Assembly: GCA_029258925.1 (NCBI GenBank)
Contig: JAPDJV010000046.1
Coordinates: forward strand, 1 to 38,191
DNA length: 38,191 bases
From: Thermoproteota archaeon
GTDB taxonomy: Archaea; Thermoproteota; Thermoprotei_A; EX4484-217-1; JAPDJV01
Direction: 5' to 3'
This document shows positions 1-7,891 of the stretch, in pieces; position 1 is the stretch's first letter, and each line of letters opens with the position of its first letter. The position numbers and the translations under genes were made by a program. Under the pieces are notes generated by a model. The model had not been told where the DNA came from. It searched no databases and saw only the letters and a list, made by a program, of their open reading frames with translations.

Positions 1-1
1 C

Positions 2-160
2 CACAAGTTTGCCCTGAAAAACTTAGCTAGGGGAGAGCACGTAATAAAGTATGGTGAAATCATAGGTGTAGCCACGGAAGACATAAAGATAGGGGACTAC
101 GTCCACGTACACAACGTTGAAAGCCTGAGAGGGAGAGGAGACAAGCCTAAATCCCCGTAG
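2..160 (+). CDS. UxaA-type SAF-domain protein (altronate dehydratase small-subunit-like), 5' truncated by window edge
   Basis: An open frame enters at the window edge and ends at TAG 158-160, giving 52 residues. It begins HKFALKNLARGEHVIKYGE and continues IIGVATEDIKIGDYVHVHNVES, then a basic RGRGD tail. This is the SAF domain found as the small or N-terminal part of UxaA-family dehydratases (altronate or galactarate dehydratase, sulfolactate lyase SuyA). That family dehydrates sugar acids, with a larger catalytic subunit. No large subunit follows downstream, so it would have to lie upstream of the window or elsewhere. The exact substrate cannot be told from this piece. A short inverted repeat (192-198 with 208-214) follows the stop. 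Confidence 0.8.
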   Translation, partial: HKFALKNLARGEHVIKYGEIIGVATEDIKIGDYVHVHNVESLRGRGDKPKSP

Positions 161-351
161 AACACGAGCCACCCATCGAATTGAGAGAAAGATTAGTGAA
201 TTGCTCCCACTAATACCTCCATCCCCCAAGAGAGAAAGCCCGTGGAGTATTTGTCTAGGAAAGAGCAGAGTCCTGGCTTATTGAAAAACTAGCGTCTTGA
301 ATGGAGATAACAAGTTTTAATGCTAGTATAAGTGTTCTTGTTCCACTATGG

Positions 352-1239
352 TTAGGGGACTTTTTCTCTCGAGACTGTTAGGAGGATTGATGATAGTACT
401 AGGGCCATTAGGATGGCCTCCGATACATCAACTACTTGTCCTAGGATGAAGTATGCTAGTATGGATGCTCCAACGGGTTCCCCTAAAGCTATGGAAGTCA
501 CCACACTAGACTTCATATATTTTAAGAGGTAGTTCATTAAAGTGTGGCCGCATATCATGGGTAATAGTGCTAGCAGTACTAGGTAAAGGTAGGTTTTAGG
601 TGGATAGGAAACCAGGTCCACGCCTACAAGTAAGCTATATGATAGTAGGGTGAGTGATGCGAAACCGTAGGTTGGAAGAACGTACTCCATTAAACCAATT
701 CTCTTACGCAAATATCTGCCTATGGAGAAGTATCCTGAGGCAGCTAGTGCCCCACCCAGTGAAAAGAGAACACCGTAAACACTGTAGTTACCCAATACGC
801 TGGGATGCATGAAGAGCAGGATGCAAGTGAAACCAGTTAGCAAGCCCACTGCTTGCACTACATCTATTCTCTCGTGGAAAACTAATACATCTACTACTAG
901 GTTGAATAAGGGGTAAGAGACTACGACAGTGGTGCTGATAGATACTGGCACATGGAATAGGGACTCCATCCATAGTAGGAAGTGTACTCCTAGGAGGAAG
1001 CCTGAGAAAGCTGTGAGCAGCATGTTTCCACCTGAGATGAAACGTGTGAAACTCGTTTTCCCAGTCACATAATAAGCTGCGGCAAGTATGGTGAATGATA
1101 TTGTCAACCTCCAGAAAGCGCAGACAGGTGCACTGGCCCCGGACAATAAGACTAGGATTGAAGCAGAGGAAATGCTGAAGAGTATGATAAACATTGCGGC
1201 CCACAGCTTTAAACGTTTCCTGAAGCCAGTGCTCTTCAA
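352..1239 (-). CDS. EamA/DMT-family transporter, 10 TM
   Basis: A 295-residue, very hydrophobic protein with about ten membrane segments arranged as two EamA repeats of five. Conserved EamA features are visible: the ASAPVCAFWRL segment after TM1, the PVSISTTVVVSYPLF stretch in the first repeat, and SSVVTSIALGEPVGASILAYF in the second. The family exports or imports small metabolites in the cytoplasmic membrane (drug/metabolite transporter superfamily); the substrate cannot be predicted. The start is TTG at 1239-1237; the next Met is inside TM1 and would cut it. It is a lone gene, convergent with the SAF-domain gene on its left. Fairly sure of family, not of function. Confidence 0.85.
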   Translation of the reverse strand: MKSTGFRKRLKLWAAMFIILFSISSASILVLLSGASAPVCAFWRLTISFTILAAAYYVTGKTSFTRFISGGNMLLTAFSGFLLGVHFLLWMESLFHVPVSISTTVVVSYPLFNLVVDVLVFHERIDVVQAVGLLTGFTCILLFMHPSVLGNYSVYGVLFSLGGALAASGYFSIGRYLRKRIGLMEYVLPTYGFASLTLLSYSLLVGVDLVSYPPKTYLYLVLLALLPMICGHTLMNYLLKYMKSSVVTSIALGEPVGASILAYFILGQVVDVSEAILMALVLSSILLTVSREKVP

Positions 1240-1685
1240 TATTCAATCACTTGGAGAGCTTTAGTGGAAAGGGAAACTTTAAACATTACTTGTCATAGCA
1301 GCGAATGCCCATAAACGTCAACTCCTATTCAATCCCACATTCATAAAATGCATCCTAGAGTCATACACGTCCACAACCTCTCCAACAGGCCGCTGGTTTC
1401 AGGAAGTATGAGGTTACCACAATTTACACGCGTCCCAACAATATTCCTCTTGAAACATACTTAGAGGAGCCGGGGTAGAGGGGTTAGCGCTTCCGCTAAG
1501 AATAATCTTAGTTTCTTGTTTAACCGTGAAACATATATATTTGATTAAAGACTACATAATATAATTTAAAAATTGCATGCAGCGTTGGTAAAATTGAGTT
1601 ACCGTACGAAACCCGGGAAATTTTACCAACAATTCAAGGATGACCCGAAACAGCTAGGAGAATAGCTTTTCAACTGGGCCGTGAA
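1240..1685. other. 446-nt intergenic region with one strong inverted repeat and a possible gene remnant
   Basis: No gene is supported here. The stretch should contain the EamA promoter on its left side and the promoter of the 1686 operon on its right. A plus-strand open stretch at about 1359-1478 reads like protein (GFRKYEVTTIYTRPNN then IPLETYLEEPG, stop TAG 1476-1478) and may be the tail of a decayed gene, but I do not recognise it. The perfect 12-bp inverted repeat at 1584-1630 is listed separately. Confidence 0.4.
1584..1630. repeat. Perfect 12-bp inverted repeat with 23-nt loop
   Basis: The arms are gttggtaaaatt at 1584-1595 and aattttaccaac at 1619-1630. The spacer holds a small cgtacg palindrome. 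It sits about 55 nt upstream of the ATG at 1686. It could be an RNA hairpin in the 5' leader, a paired protein-binding site, or a remnant of a small mobile element. Confidence 0.6.
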
Positions 1686-2015
1686 ATGGAGCGGGAAAGG
1701 AAGGAGAAGCATAATATTCAAGGGGGAGATCTCGAGGCTGTAGCCGAACTCCTCAACGTTGCCATGAGGAACGTGCGGTCGGATCCCACTGCTAGGGTTA
1801 AAGGTAATAAGGTGGTCATGTGCAATAGGTCTTTCTGCGTTATCATGCGTGCTGCTCTAACCCTCAACATACCATGGGAGTGGCTGGACAAGAACTATGC
1901 TTGGCCTTGGCTCGAGGGATTAGTCTCGGTTATAAGACCTGATAATAAGCTTAGAGTTGAATCAGCGAGATGTAGAGGAGACCCTGTCTGCATACACGTA
2001 TTTGAAATAGGGTGA
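1686..2015 (+). CDS. Small V4R-like (4-vinyl reductase / hydrocarbon-binding fold) protein
   Basis: A 109-residue protein with no signal peptide or membrane segment. The C-terminus reads VESARCRGDPVCIHVFEIG, which matches the C-x(2)-GDP-x-C-x-F/H-E ending typical of V4R-type domains, where the cysteines can bind metal. The usual V4R domain is about 140-180 residues, so this copy is short at the N-terminus. V4R proteins act as small-molecule sensors or adaptors in archaea; no enzyme activity can be claimed here. It starts with ATG at 1686 and leads a run of three plus-strand genes of unknown function. Family call is moderate and based on the C-terminal motif only. Confidence 0.55.
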   Translation: MERERKEKHNIQGGDLEAVAELLNVAMRNVRSDPTARVKGNKVVMCNRSFCVIMRAALTLNIPWEWLDKNYAWPWLEGLVSVIRPDNKLRVESARCRGDPVCIHVFEIG

Positions 2016-2025
2016 GGTCAAGTAC

Positions 2026-2692
2026 GTGTCGAAACCGGAGACCCCCACTTTAAGAGTGGTTAGATTACAGGCTTTCAAATATGATGTAGAAGATAGAGAT
2101 GTTTTCTTCAATAAATATTGTTCGAATCATTAAAGAAAAGTATGGGAATGTCGTGGAGAAGGGTAACGTATTAGAGGTTTCCACAGATAAAAATCTATGT
2201 CAGTTTATATTGGAGGAGCTTGAAGGATTCCTCATGTTATCGCCAACAATCAACTATGACCACGGCCACGATCTGGAAAGCGTTCTAGATGATGACCTAA
2301 AGTTTTTCGATATGTCCAGTTCCATACAATCATCTCTATCGTCTACTCCTCTCTCAACATTCACCATATTCATACCTCTAGCCGGGAAAGAACAGCTGCT
2401 AACAGATTTAATTGAACAATATTCCAAACAATTATCGAAACCTAAAACAGGAGTAGGTATTGTCAGAGGATTTCTGCTATCAATTTTCGAGTCGAAGACC
2501 GGCAGAGAAGAATTATTTAATAAATACTATTTCCTCTCACCCCTCAACGTTCCAAGCAATGCCATCGAGAAGAGGCTGGATGAAATTCTGGGTGAAATCA
2601 AGTATCTAGTGGTCTATACAGCGGAGCTTTCAGAACTCTACGATAACTGTAAGAGGTTTTCTTCACACTCGAACCCGGGGGAATGGAGATAA
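2026..2692 (+). CDS. Unrecognised protein; 197-aa open frame from 2099, possible frameshifted 5' end from GTG 2026
   Basis: The uninterrupted frame runs from ATG 2099 to 2692 (197 residues, acidic, soluble, no recognised domain). Just upstream a different frame opens at GTG 2026, directly after an SD-like GGTGAGGTCA, and reads MSKPETPTLRVVRLQAFKY followed by DVEDRDVFF before it stops at 2131. The two frames join naturally near 2101-2108 (DVEDRDVF then SSINIVRIIKEKYG) if one base is changed in the tttt/tcttc stretch. The true gene may therefore start at 2026 and carry a single-base indel. It overlaps the next gene by 10 nt, so the two are probably translated together. Function unknown. Confidence 0.6.
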
Positions 2693-3237
2693 ATGAGCAA
2701 ACCGAGACCTTCCTCTGGGAGCTCCTGGAGCCTGAGCCAGTTAAGCTAGAGGCTCTGAGGTACTGGCTTGGCTACACTATGGAGAAGGAATCCATACTAT
2801 CAGCTCTGATTACATCAATGCGGAGAAACTACATGAAGGCGAAGTCTATTATTGCTGAAGTGGAGGAATGCTTCAAGAAGTTGAACGAGAAGAACTTTCA
2901 AGACTGCTCAGTGAACTCTGAGATAGAAATTAGAACGTACAATAAGGCGATTAGACCCTTCGAAGACTATATTATGAGAGGTGAAGCACTCAGAACGCGT
3001 TTGAGAATCGTCATGGAGGAGATCAGGACGTACCTGAGCCTCCAAGAGCAGAAGATCAGTATTGAAGAGCAGAAGGCTTCGAAGGAGCAACTGGTTAGAC
3101 TAGTCAACTTGCAGGAAATATTCCACAAGATCGAGATATTCATTGTAGCAGTATACATAATGGAGATGTTTAGAATAATATTCGAGGTGCTGGCTCATGA
3201 AATCGCTAACCTACTAGTAGCCTCTCCATACCAGTAG
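2683..3237 (+). CDS. Unrecognised coiled-coil protein with hydrophobic C-terminus
   Basis: A 184-residue protein, strongly helical and charged in the middle. Residues about 110-145 (IRTYLSLQEQKISIEEQKAS and following) look like a coiled coil. The last 35 residues are hydrophobic (IEIFIVAVYIMEMFRIIFEV) and may form a membrane-anchoring helix or an oligomer interface. The start ATG overlaps the end of the previous gene by 10 nt, so it is the third gene of the 1686 operon. I recognise no family. A membrane-tethered scaffold partner for the V4R-like protein is possible but is only inference. Confidence 0.7.
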   Translation: MEINEQTETFLWELLEPEPVKLEALRYWLGYTMEKESILSALITSMRRNYMKAKSIIAEVEECFKKLNEKNFQDCSVNSEIEIRTYNKAIRPFEDYIMRGEALRTRLRIVMEEIRTYLSLQEQKISIEEQKASKEQLVRLVNLQEIFHKIEIFIVAVYIMEMFRIIFEVLAHEIANLLVASPYQ

Positions 3238-3487
3238 CATTGTTCCTAGCTATATTGATCAGCTGCCTACTACACCGGAAACCATCAAATAAGGAGACAG
3301 CTAGCTCTTAAAGTAGTGTAAGATGAGCTTTTAAGTTCGGATAGATAGTTTATTGAAAATGAAGGACAGGGAATTTAAGTGATTGAAATGGAATTACTCG
3401 AAACATTCCCTACTAGTGAAGTAGGAGAGAGTGCTTTATCGACCAGGAGAAATTGTTTAATAGATATTAATTAAACTTATTGTGGAT

Positions 3488-3499
3488 AAATATTTATAT
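3488..3499 (+). promoter_or_regulatory. TATA-box-like element of vapBC
   Basis: The A/T-rich stretch aaatatttatat lies 36-47 nt upstream of the ATG at 3535, a reasonable distance for an archaeal TATA box with a short leader. No terminator-like T run separates it from vapB. Confidence 0.5.
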
Positions 3500-3534
3500 G
3501 CATGATTATGTACACAAGATTATGTGGATTAGAA

Positions 3535-3756
3535 ATGTCTACAACATTAAGTATTAGGATTAGAAGGGATTTGAAAGAGAAGATGAAGAAGATAAAAATT
3601 GATTGGAGAAGAGAAATAGAGAAGTTTATTGAGGAGAAAATCAAGGAGGTGGAGTTGAAGAAAATACTGAGCGAAATAGATAATGTTCTGAAGGAGATCC
3701 CGAAGTCTGAGAAACCAGCATGGTTAACTGTTAGAGAGTTCAGAGAGTCAAGGTAG
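3535..3756 (+). CDS. vapB: VapB-type antitoxin
   Basis: A 73-residue protein, MSTTLSIRIRRDLKEKMKKI at the N-terminus, which is the ribbon-helix-helix DNA-binding start (beta strand TLSIRI, then a basic helix). The rest is a charged helix ending in a WLTVREFRESR tail that would wrap around the toxin. The frame can be opened at ATG 3502, but that adds 11 residues (MIMYTRLCGLE) that do not belong to the RHH fold and overlap the TATA region, so ATG 3535 is preferred. The toxin gene starts 6 nt downstream of the stop. The pair should autoregulate its own promoter, as is usual for VapBC. Confidence 0.88.
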   Translation: MSTTLSIRIRRDLKEKMKKIKIDWRREIEKFIEEKIKEVELKKILSEIDNVLKEIPKSEKPAWLTVREFRESR

Positions 3757-3762
3757 TGTGAA

Positions 3763-4185
3763 TTGTACGTTGTTGACTCATCAATATTTTCAAGTATCAT
3801 TGTCAAAGACGAGTTCTACGATAGAGCATTGAACTTTCTAGTTGAAGCCAGAAGATCAGAGCTTGTAACACTGGACTTGGCAATAATTGAAACAGCAAAC
3901 ACTTTGTGGAAGCATGCGTGCATCTACAAAAGGATACCTGTAGAGAAATATAGGAAGCTGAAGCTGGCAGTAGAGAGCCTAGTGTCCAATAGCGTGTGGA
4001 GAGTATATGCTACGAGGGACTTAATAGTGGATGCTCTAAACAATGCTTTAAAGTACAGGATAACAGTGTACGATTCAGCATACATTACCCTAGCCTTAAA
4101 GAAGGGGTATAGAGTGGCCACGTTCGACAAGAAACTTGAAGAGAGACTGAGGGAACAGAATCTGGAAATCATTTATATGCCTTAA
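3763..4185 (+). CDS. vapC: VapC-type PIN-domain ribonuclease toxin
   Basis: A 140-residue PIN-domain protein. The acidic residues that bind Mg are in place: D5 in YVVDSSIF, a glutamate in IIETANTLWK, and two aspartates in TVYDSAYITLA and VATFDKKL. VapC toxins cut specific RNAs, often tRNA or rRNA, and are held in check by VapB. The start is TTG at 3763, 6 nt after the vapB stop; no ATG exists before D5. The catalytic set looks complete, so the toxin should be active. Confidence 0.9.
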   Translation: MYVVDSSIFSSIIVKDEFYDRALNFLVEARRSELVTLDLAIIETANTLWKHACIYKRIPVEKYRKLKLAVESLVSNSVWRVYATRDLIVDALNNALKYRITVYDSAYITLALKKGYRVATFDKKLEERLREQNLEIIYMP

Positions 4186-4440
4186 GAGAAGCATGAAAAA
4201 CACCTTTAAAGCTCAGAAGTTCTCACGTAACTCAAGAAAACCTACAGCGATCGGAAACACGTAATTTTACCCGTTACAGCACAATGCTCCAAAAACTCCC
4301 CAATAACATGAATATCTGATGTTAACATTGAGAGAGTAAGTTACATGAAAAACGGCATACTCTTCTCGACGGGCTTGCCAACAAGCTTAGAATTATTGGT
4401 TCTCCCGCGTATTACTAGTTGGTGCAACTTGCGTTCTAGT

Positions 4441-4851
4441 GAAATGTTTGAAGCAACATTGTATCCCTAAGGATAAAAATATTTGAATGATTTTAGCTGT
4501 GAAACCAGCGGGTTTCTACAGTTGAAGAGAGAGCTTGATGCTAAAAGTGGTGGCAAGCTAGACTTCCACGTCAAGAAGCTTGGAGACCTCGTTGCAACTA
4601 ATAGTGAAGGGAAATATGTTTTAACAGACAAGGAGCATGCTAGCACTTCAAGAATAGACGTTATTAGAAAGTATGGTCGGGAGAGGAGGGCATACTACAT
4701 TAACCTGGCTACATGTACAATTACAAATATCTTCTTGGCTTTAACAAACACTGCTTCATGGCCAACAATAATTCTCCCAACAGTGGCATGGATCTCGCTC
4801 TACAGCTACTAGTCGATAGTTAAAAGGAGTATCTCCAATCTCTATGAGTAA
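4441..4851 (+). pseudogene. Winged-helix (ArsR-like) DNA-binding/membrane protein, decayed by three stops
   Basis: A 109-residue open piece starts at TTG 4483 and reads SGFLQLKRELDAKSGGKLDF then HVKKLGDLVATNSEGKYVLTDK, the recognition helix and wing of an ArsR-type winged helix. It continues into two hydrophobic segments (INLATCTITNIFLALTNT; PTIILPTVAWISLYSY), as in archaeal winged-helix proteins with a C-terminal membrane hairpin. Reading upstream in the same frame gives EMFEATLYP, TAA 4468-4470, G, TAA 4474-4476, KYLNDF. This has the spacing expected for the first helix of the domain. Downstream of TAG 4810-4812 the frame goes on as SIVKRSISNLYE to TAA 4849-4851. Three nonsense codons in one reading frame point to a dead gene. 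Confidence 0.65.
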
Positions 4852-5172
4852 CATCAAATTCAATATTACACCGTTTACCCTCAAGTTCCTCTATTTCTAT
4901 AGTTAGCATGGAAGCCTGTCGGAGAACAAGTTGCTGGAACAACATGCGATTTAATAGTGAAATAAGTCTCCGAGCTTTCTAAAGTAAACTGTAGTGCTAA
5001 TAGAGCATATTAAAGTACTTCACTTACCACTTACTACTCCTTCAAGAACGAATGACCATAACAGACGAGATATTCAGACATTGCTTAATGCCTCCTAAGT
5101 GCTCCATGCTTAATCAAATATATTAATTAGCAATACATATTATCTGGATGGTCTAGTATTTCAGTAGAGAAT
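4852..5172. other. 321-nt intergenic region, leader of the MoxR operon
   Basis: No coding sequence is supported. The right part is very A/T rich (aatcaaatatattaattagc at about 5113-5132 and tacatattatc at about 5135-5145). It must carry the promoter of the six-gene operon that begins at ATG 5173. I cannot tell which of the A/T stretches is the true TATA box. Confidence 0.4.
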
Positions 5173-6324
5173 ATGAGGGTAAGGCTGAACACTATAAGGA
5201 TCAGTAAGTACATAGTAGCATTCCTGATCACCGTAATGGTACTGTTAGCTAACATTGTTTATGCTATACCACAACGTCAAGATCCGGAAATGCCTACTAC
5301 TGATAACGTAGTTATTGATGAGGGGGAGCTTCTTGAAGTTCTTAGAGAGCTTGACAATGAACTAAATGATCCAGTTATAGATTCCTATGTCTCTGCTATA
5401 GAGGGTGCTCTCGAATCCGGCGATTATGATGCAGCTAATGTTTCTTTAAACCAGTTAAGGGAATACATCAATGAAGAATACGTAGCTAGCGATGAGAGAT
5501 TTGATAAAAATATTACAAGAGCTCTAGCAATAGTATCTTCGACAGAGAATATTACCAGTCAGGGAGTTGAAATAAATGTATACGAGCTGTTAGAGGAATA
5601 CGCCGAACTAGTTAATGATGAGGAGCTGGAGAGCATCATTAGAGAGTTTAGGGAAAATCCGTCAGAACTAGATTCAGGCGAGTACTCGCTACTGCTAAAA
5701 ACTATAAACAAGCTTATTGGCAATGAAACATACAATACAGCACTTAGAGAACTCATCGAAGAACCTGAAGCGAACTTACTCTCGGAGATCACCGGATTTA
5801 AGCCAAAATTTTCACTGCCAAAACCAGTATTTGACAAACCACCGGTAGTACTACAAGCTAATATACCAGTCGTTCCAATACCTTCTTCACCACTACTGGT
5901 AATTTTGGAATTACCAGTAGATCTTAACATCTTGTCTATAGCTCTATTATCAATTATAGTCCTATACCTATTATTAAGGTATAAACCACAGATTCTAGGA
6001 TACATTGGTCCAGAAGCTAGGAGGGTTATTGCTAGAACTATTGTAGGGATAACAGATATTATTGAGCGTATAGAGGACCCCGTTATAGCTCTCTATGGAA
6101 AGACTTTAAGATACTTATCACTAGTCGGTTATAGAAAACGTTGTTCTGAGACACCTAGGGAGTTTCTTGGAAAATTGAGGGAGGAAGAGTATGGGAGTGT
6201 TCTCGAGAAGCTGACAATTGCTTATGAAGAGAGAGTTTACGGCTATAAGGATATTGATGAGGAGAGGATTAAGCACCTAGCGGAGCTTGTCGATGAAATG
6301 ATTAGTGGGAGAAAACATGGTTGA
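5173..6324 (+). CDS. Secreted/membrane protein with C-terminal DUF4129-like domain
   Basis: 383 residues. Residues 12-31 (YIVAFLITVMVLLANIVYAI) form a signal peptide or anchor. Residues about 35-245 are an acidic, helix-rich extracytoplasmic region. A second membrane helix lies at about 250-268 (ILSIALLSIIVLYLLL). The cytoplasmic tail (269-383) has the DUF4129 look: YRKRCSETPREFLGKLREEE, then a helix ending HLAELVDEMISGRKHG. DUF4129 proteins are regular partners of MoxR ATPases and DUF58 proteins. This is the first gene of the operon; its end overlaps the start of the next gene by 8 nt. The acidic outer domain is not recognised and may be what the system senses or builds. Confidence 0.75.
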   Translation: MRVRLNTIRISKYIVAFLITVMVLLANIVYAIPQRQDPEMPTTDNVVIDEGELLEVLRELDNELNDPVIDSYVSAIEGALESGDYDAANVSLNQLREYINEEYVASDERFDKNITRALAIVSSTENITSQGVEINVYELLEEYAELVNDEELESIIREFRENPSELDSGEYSLLLKTINKLIGNETYNTALRELIEEPEANLLSEITGFKPKFSLPKPVFDKPPVVLQANIPVVPIPSSPLLVILELPVDLNILSIALLSIIVLYLLLRYKPQILGYIGPEARRVIARTIVGITDIIERIEDPVIALYGKTLRYLSLVGYRKRCSETPREFLGKLREEEYGSVLEKLTIAYEERVYGYKDIDEERIKHLAELVDEMISGRKHG

Positions 6325-7891
6325 AGAATATACTCCGAGATTTGGATTGTTTCTAGTACTCCTCGCAGTAATTGGTATAATTGCTTGTTTCTATGTACCA
6401 ACCATGTCAATGAGCATAGCTTCTAAAATATATGCTAGAACTACGAGTCCCTGTAATTTGGATTGGATGGGTACATCTACTTTTAAGAGTTTACTAGAGG
6501 ATCTCGGCTATAAGGTTATTGTGGTAGATGAGTGGAGTGAACTCTACAAGTTGTTGAAGAAAGGCGGATTGCTAGTATTTATTGCACCAGATAAACCTAT
6601 ACCATACAGTGTCTCTAGAGAGATCTTTAAGCTTGTGGAGAGCGGCACGATAGATCTTCTAGTGGCAGATGAGAATATTACGTCGAATAATCTGATAAAT
6701 CTGTTCGGGCTCAATATAGCAGGTCATGCAGTGCTTGTTAGAGGTATAACGCCAGTTGGCGATGAGATAGTATCTCCTTTTCCAAGAGTAGTACTGTATT
6801 CCGACATACAGGATGTGGTGTATACTCTAGAAAACTATTATACATTGTCTTCTCCATACGGCGATATAGAGTTGAAGAGGTATTACCCTATAAGCTCGAC
6901 CAATGGAACATACGTGCTTAGACTAAACTGGATATCAAATATCGACTTTATATTACCATTTAATACTACTAGTATAGTTAGTGGACCACTAAGAATTGAT
7001 TACTATATAATCAGCTATACTAGGGGATTTATAGACTATAATGACGATGGCCTACTTGACGCCATGGAGCTGGATAGATATAGAGAGCTAGTCGTTGGTG
7101 TATGGGCTACAGTTAACAATTCTAGCAAGGTGATAGTATTGAGTGACAGTTTTATATTTACTAATCAAGCACTTCAAGGAAACAACTCTCTCTATAAAGA
7201 ATACGTTATTAATCTTATAGACTCGATTAATGTAAGGAATAGGACAATTATTATGTTTAATGGGTTATATAATTTGAAGGCACTGTCAATAGGAATACCT
7301 TACCATCCATCAATAATGCTGTATGTTTTAGCAGGGTTTCTGAAGATCTTAGATAATGTATTAACAAGTCTTGTTGAAAGTAATAACTTCTTTGCACTCA
7401 TACTTAGCATAGGATTTGTGAGCATGTTAACAATATTATTGGCACATATAACTAGTTATGGAAAATATCGTGAGGTAACATCAAGTATAGTTGATGAAGT
7501 AACAGTTATTAGCGAAACCGTCGTGAGAAGGAGTGTTATTGAGGGAAAATCTGTTAATCCGAGAAAAACTATCCAAGGTATATGGAGGATATTAAACTAT
7601 TCTACAGTAAAATTGCTGGGTTATAGTATAGAGGATGCGGCGACTAACAAGAACCTCTTAACAAGTCTTTCCAAAACAATAGGTGTTGATGAGAAGAAGC
7701 TAGGGAAAATCATACAATGGCTGTACAGTGTATACTTAAAATCAATTGGTAAGAAGAAGCTACCGCTGATACTGTCATGGAAAAGAGCTTTAAGGAAGTA
7801 CGTAGCAAGTAGTGAATATATACTGGAACATATGGGATACACACTAACTAGGGAAGCAGGGTATCGGGGAATTGAGTCAATCCTCCACTAA
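6317..7891 (+). CDS. DUF4350-like membrane protein of the MoxR operon
   Basis: 524 residues from ATG 6317, chosen because GGGAGA lies just upstream; a GTG at 6305 in the same frame would add four residues. An N-terminal membrane helix (FGLFLVLLAVIGIIACFYV) is followed by a GldG/DUF4350-type segment: MGTSTFKSLLEDLGYKVIVV, then GGLLVFIAPDKPI and a second sheet region with VIVLSDSFIFTNQAL. A second membrane helix lies at about 355-378 (FFALILSIGFVSMLTILLAH), and a cytoplasmic helical tail of about 140 residues follows. It overlaps the moxR start by 20 nt. DUF4350 proteins accompany MoxR/DUF58 modules; the fold resembles a ligand-binding or glutamine-amidotransferase-like sensor, with no catalytic residues obvious here. 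Confidence 0.75.
   Translation: MVEEYTPRFGLFLVLLAVIGIIACFYVPTMSMSIASKIYARTTSPCNLDWMGTSTFKSLLEDLGYKVIVVDEWSELYKLLKKGGLLVFIAPDKPIPYSVSREIFKLVESGTIDLLVADENITSNNLINLFGLNIAGHAVLVRGITPVGDEIVSPFPRVVLYSDIQDVVYTLENYYTLSSPYGDIELKRYYPISSTNGTYVLRLNWISNIDFILPFNTTSIVSGPLRIDYYIISYTRGFIDYNDDGLLDAMELDRYRELVVGVWATVNNSSKVIVLSDSFIFTNQALQGNNSLYKEYVINLIDSINVRNRTIIMFNGLYNLKALSIGIPYHPSIMLYVLAGFLKILDNVLTSLVESNNFFALILSIGFVSMLTILLAHITSYGKYREVTSSIVDEVTVISETVVRRSVIEGKSVNPRKTIQGIWRILNYSTVKLLGYSIEDAATNKNLLTSLSKTIGVDEKKLGKIIQWLYSVYLKSIGKKKLPLILSWKRALRKYVASSEYILEHMGYTLTREAGYRGIESILH

Noticed and set aside
788-1246. 152-codon minus-strand frame overlapping the EamA gene
   Set aside because: It is a shadow of the EamA gene in another frame, with a composition unlike a membrane or soluble protein family.
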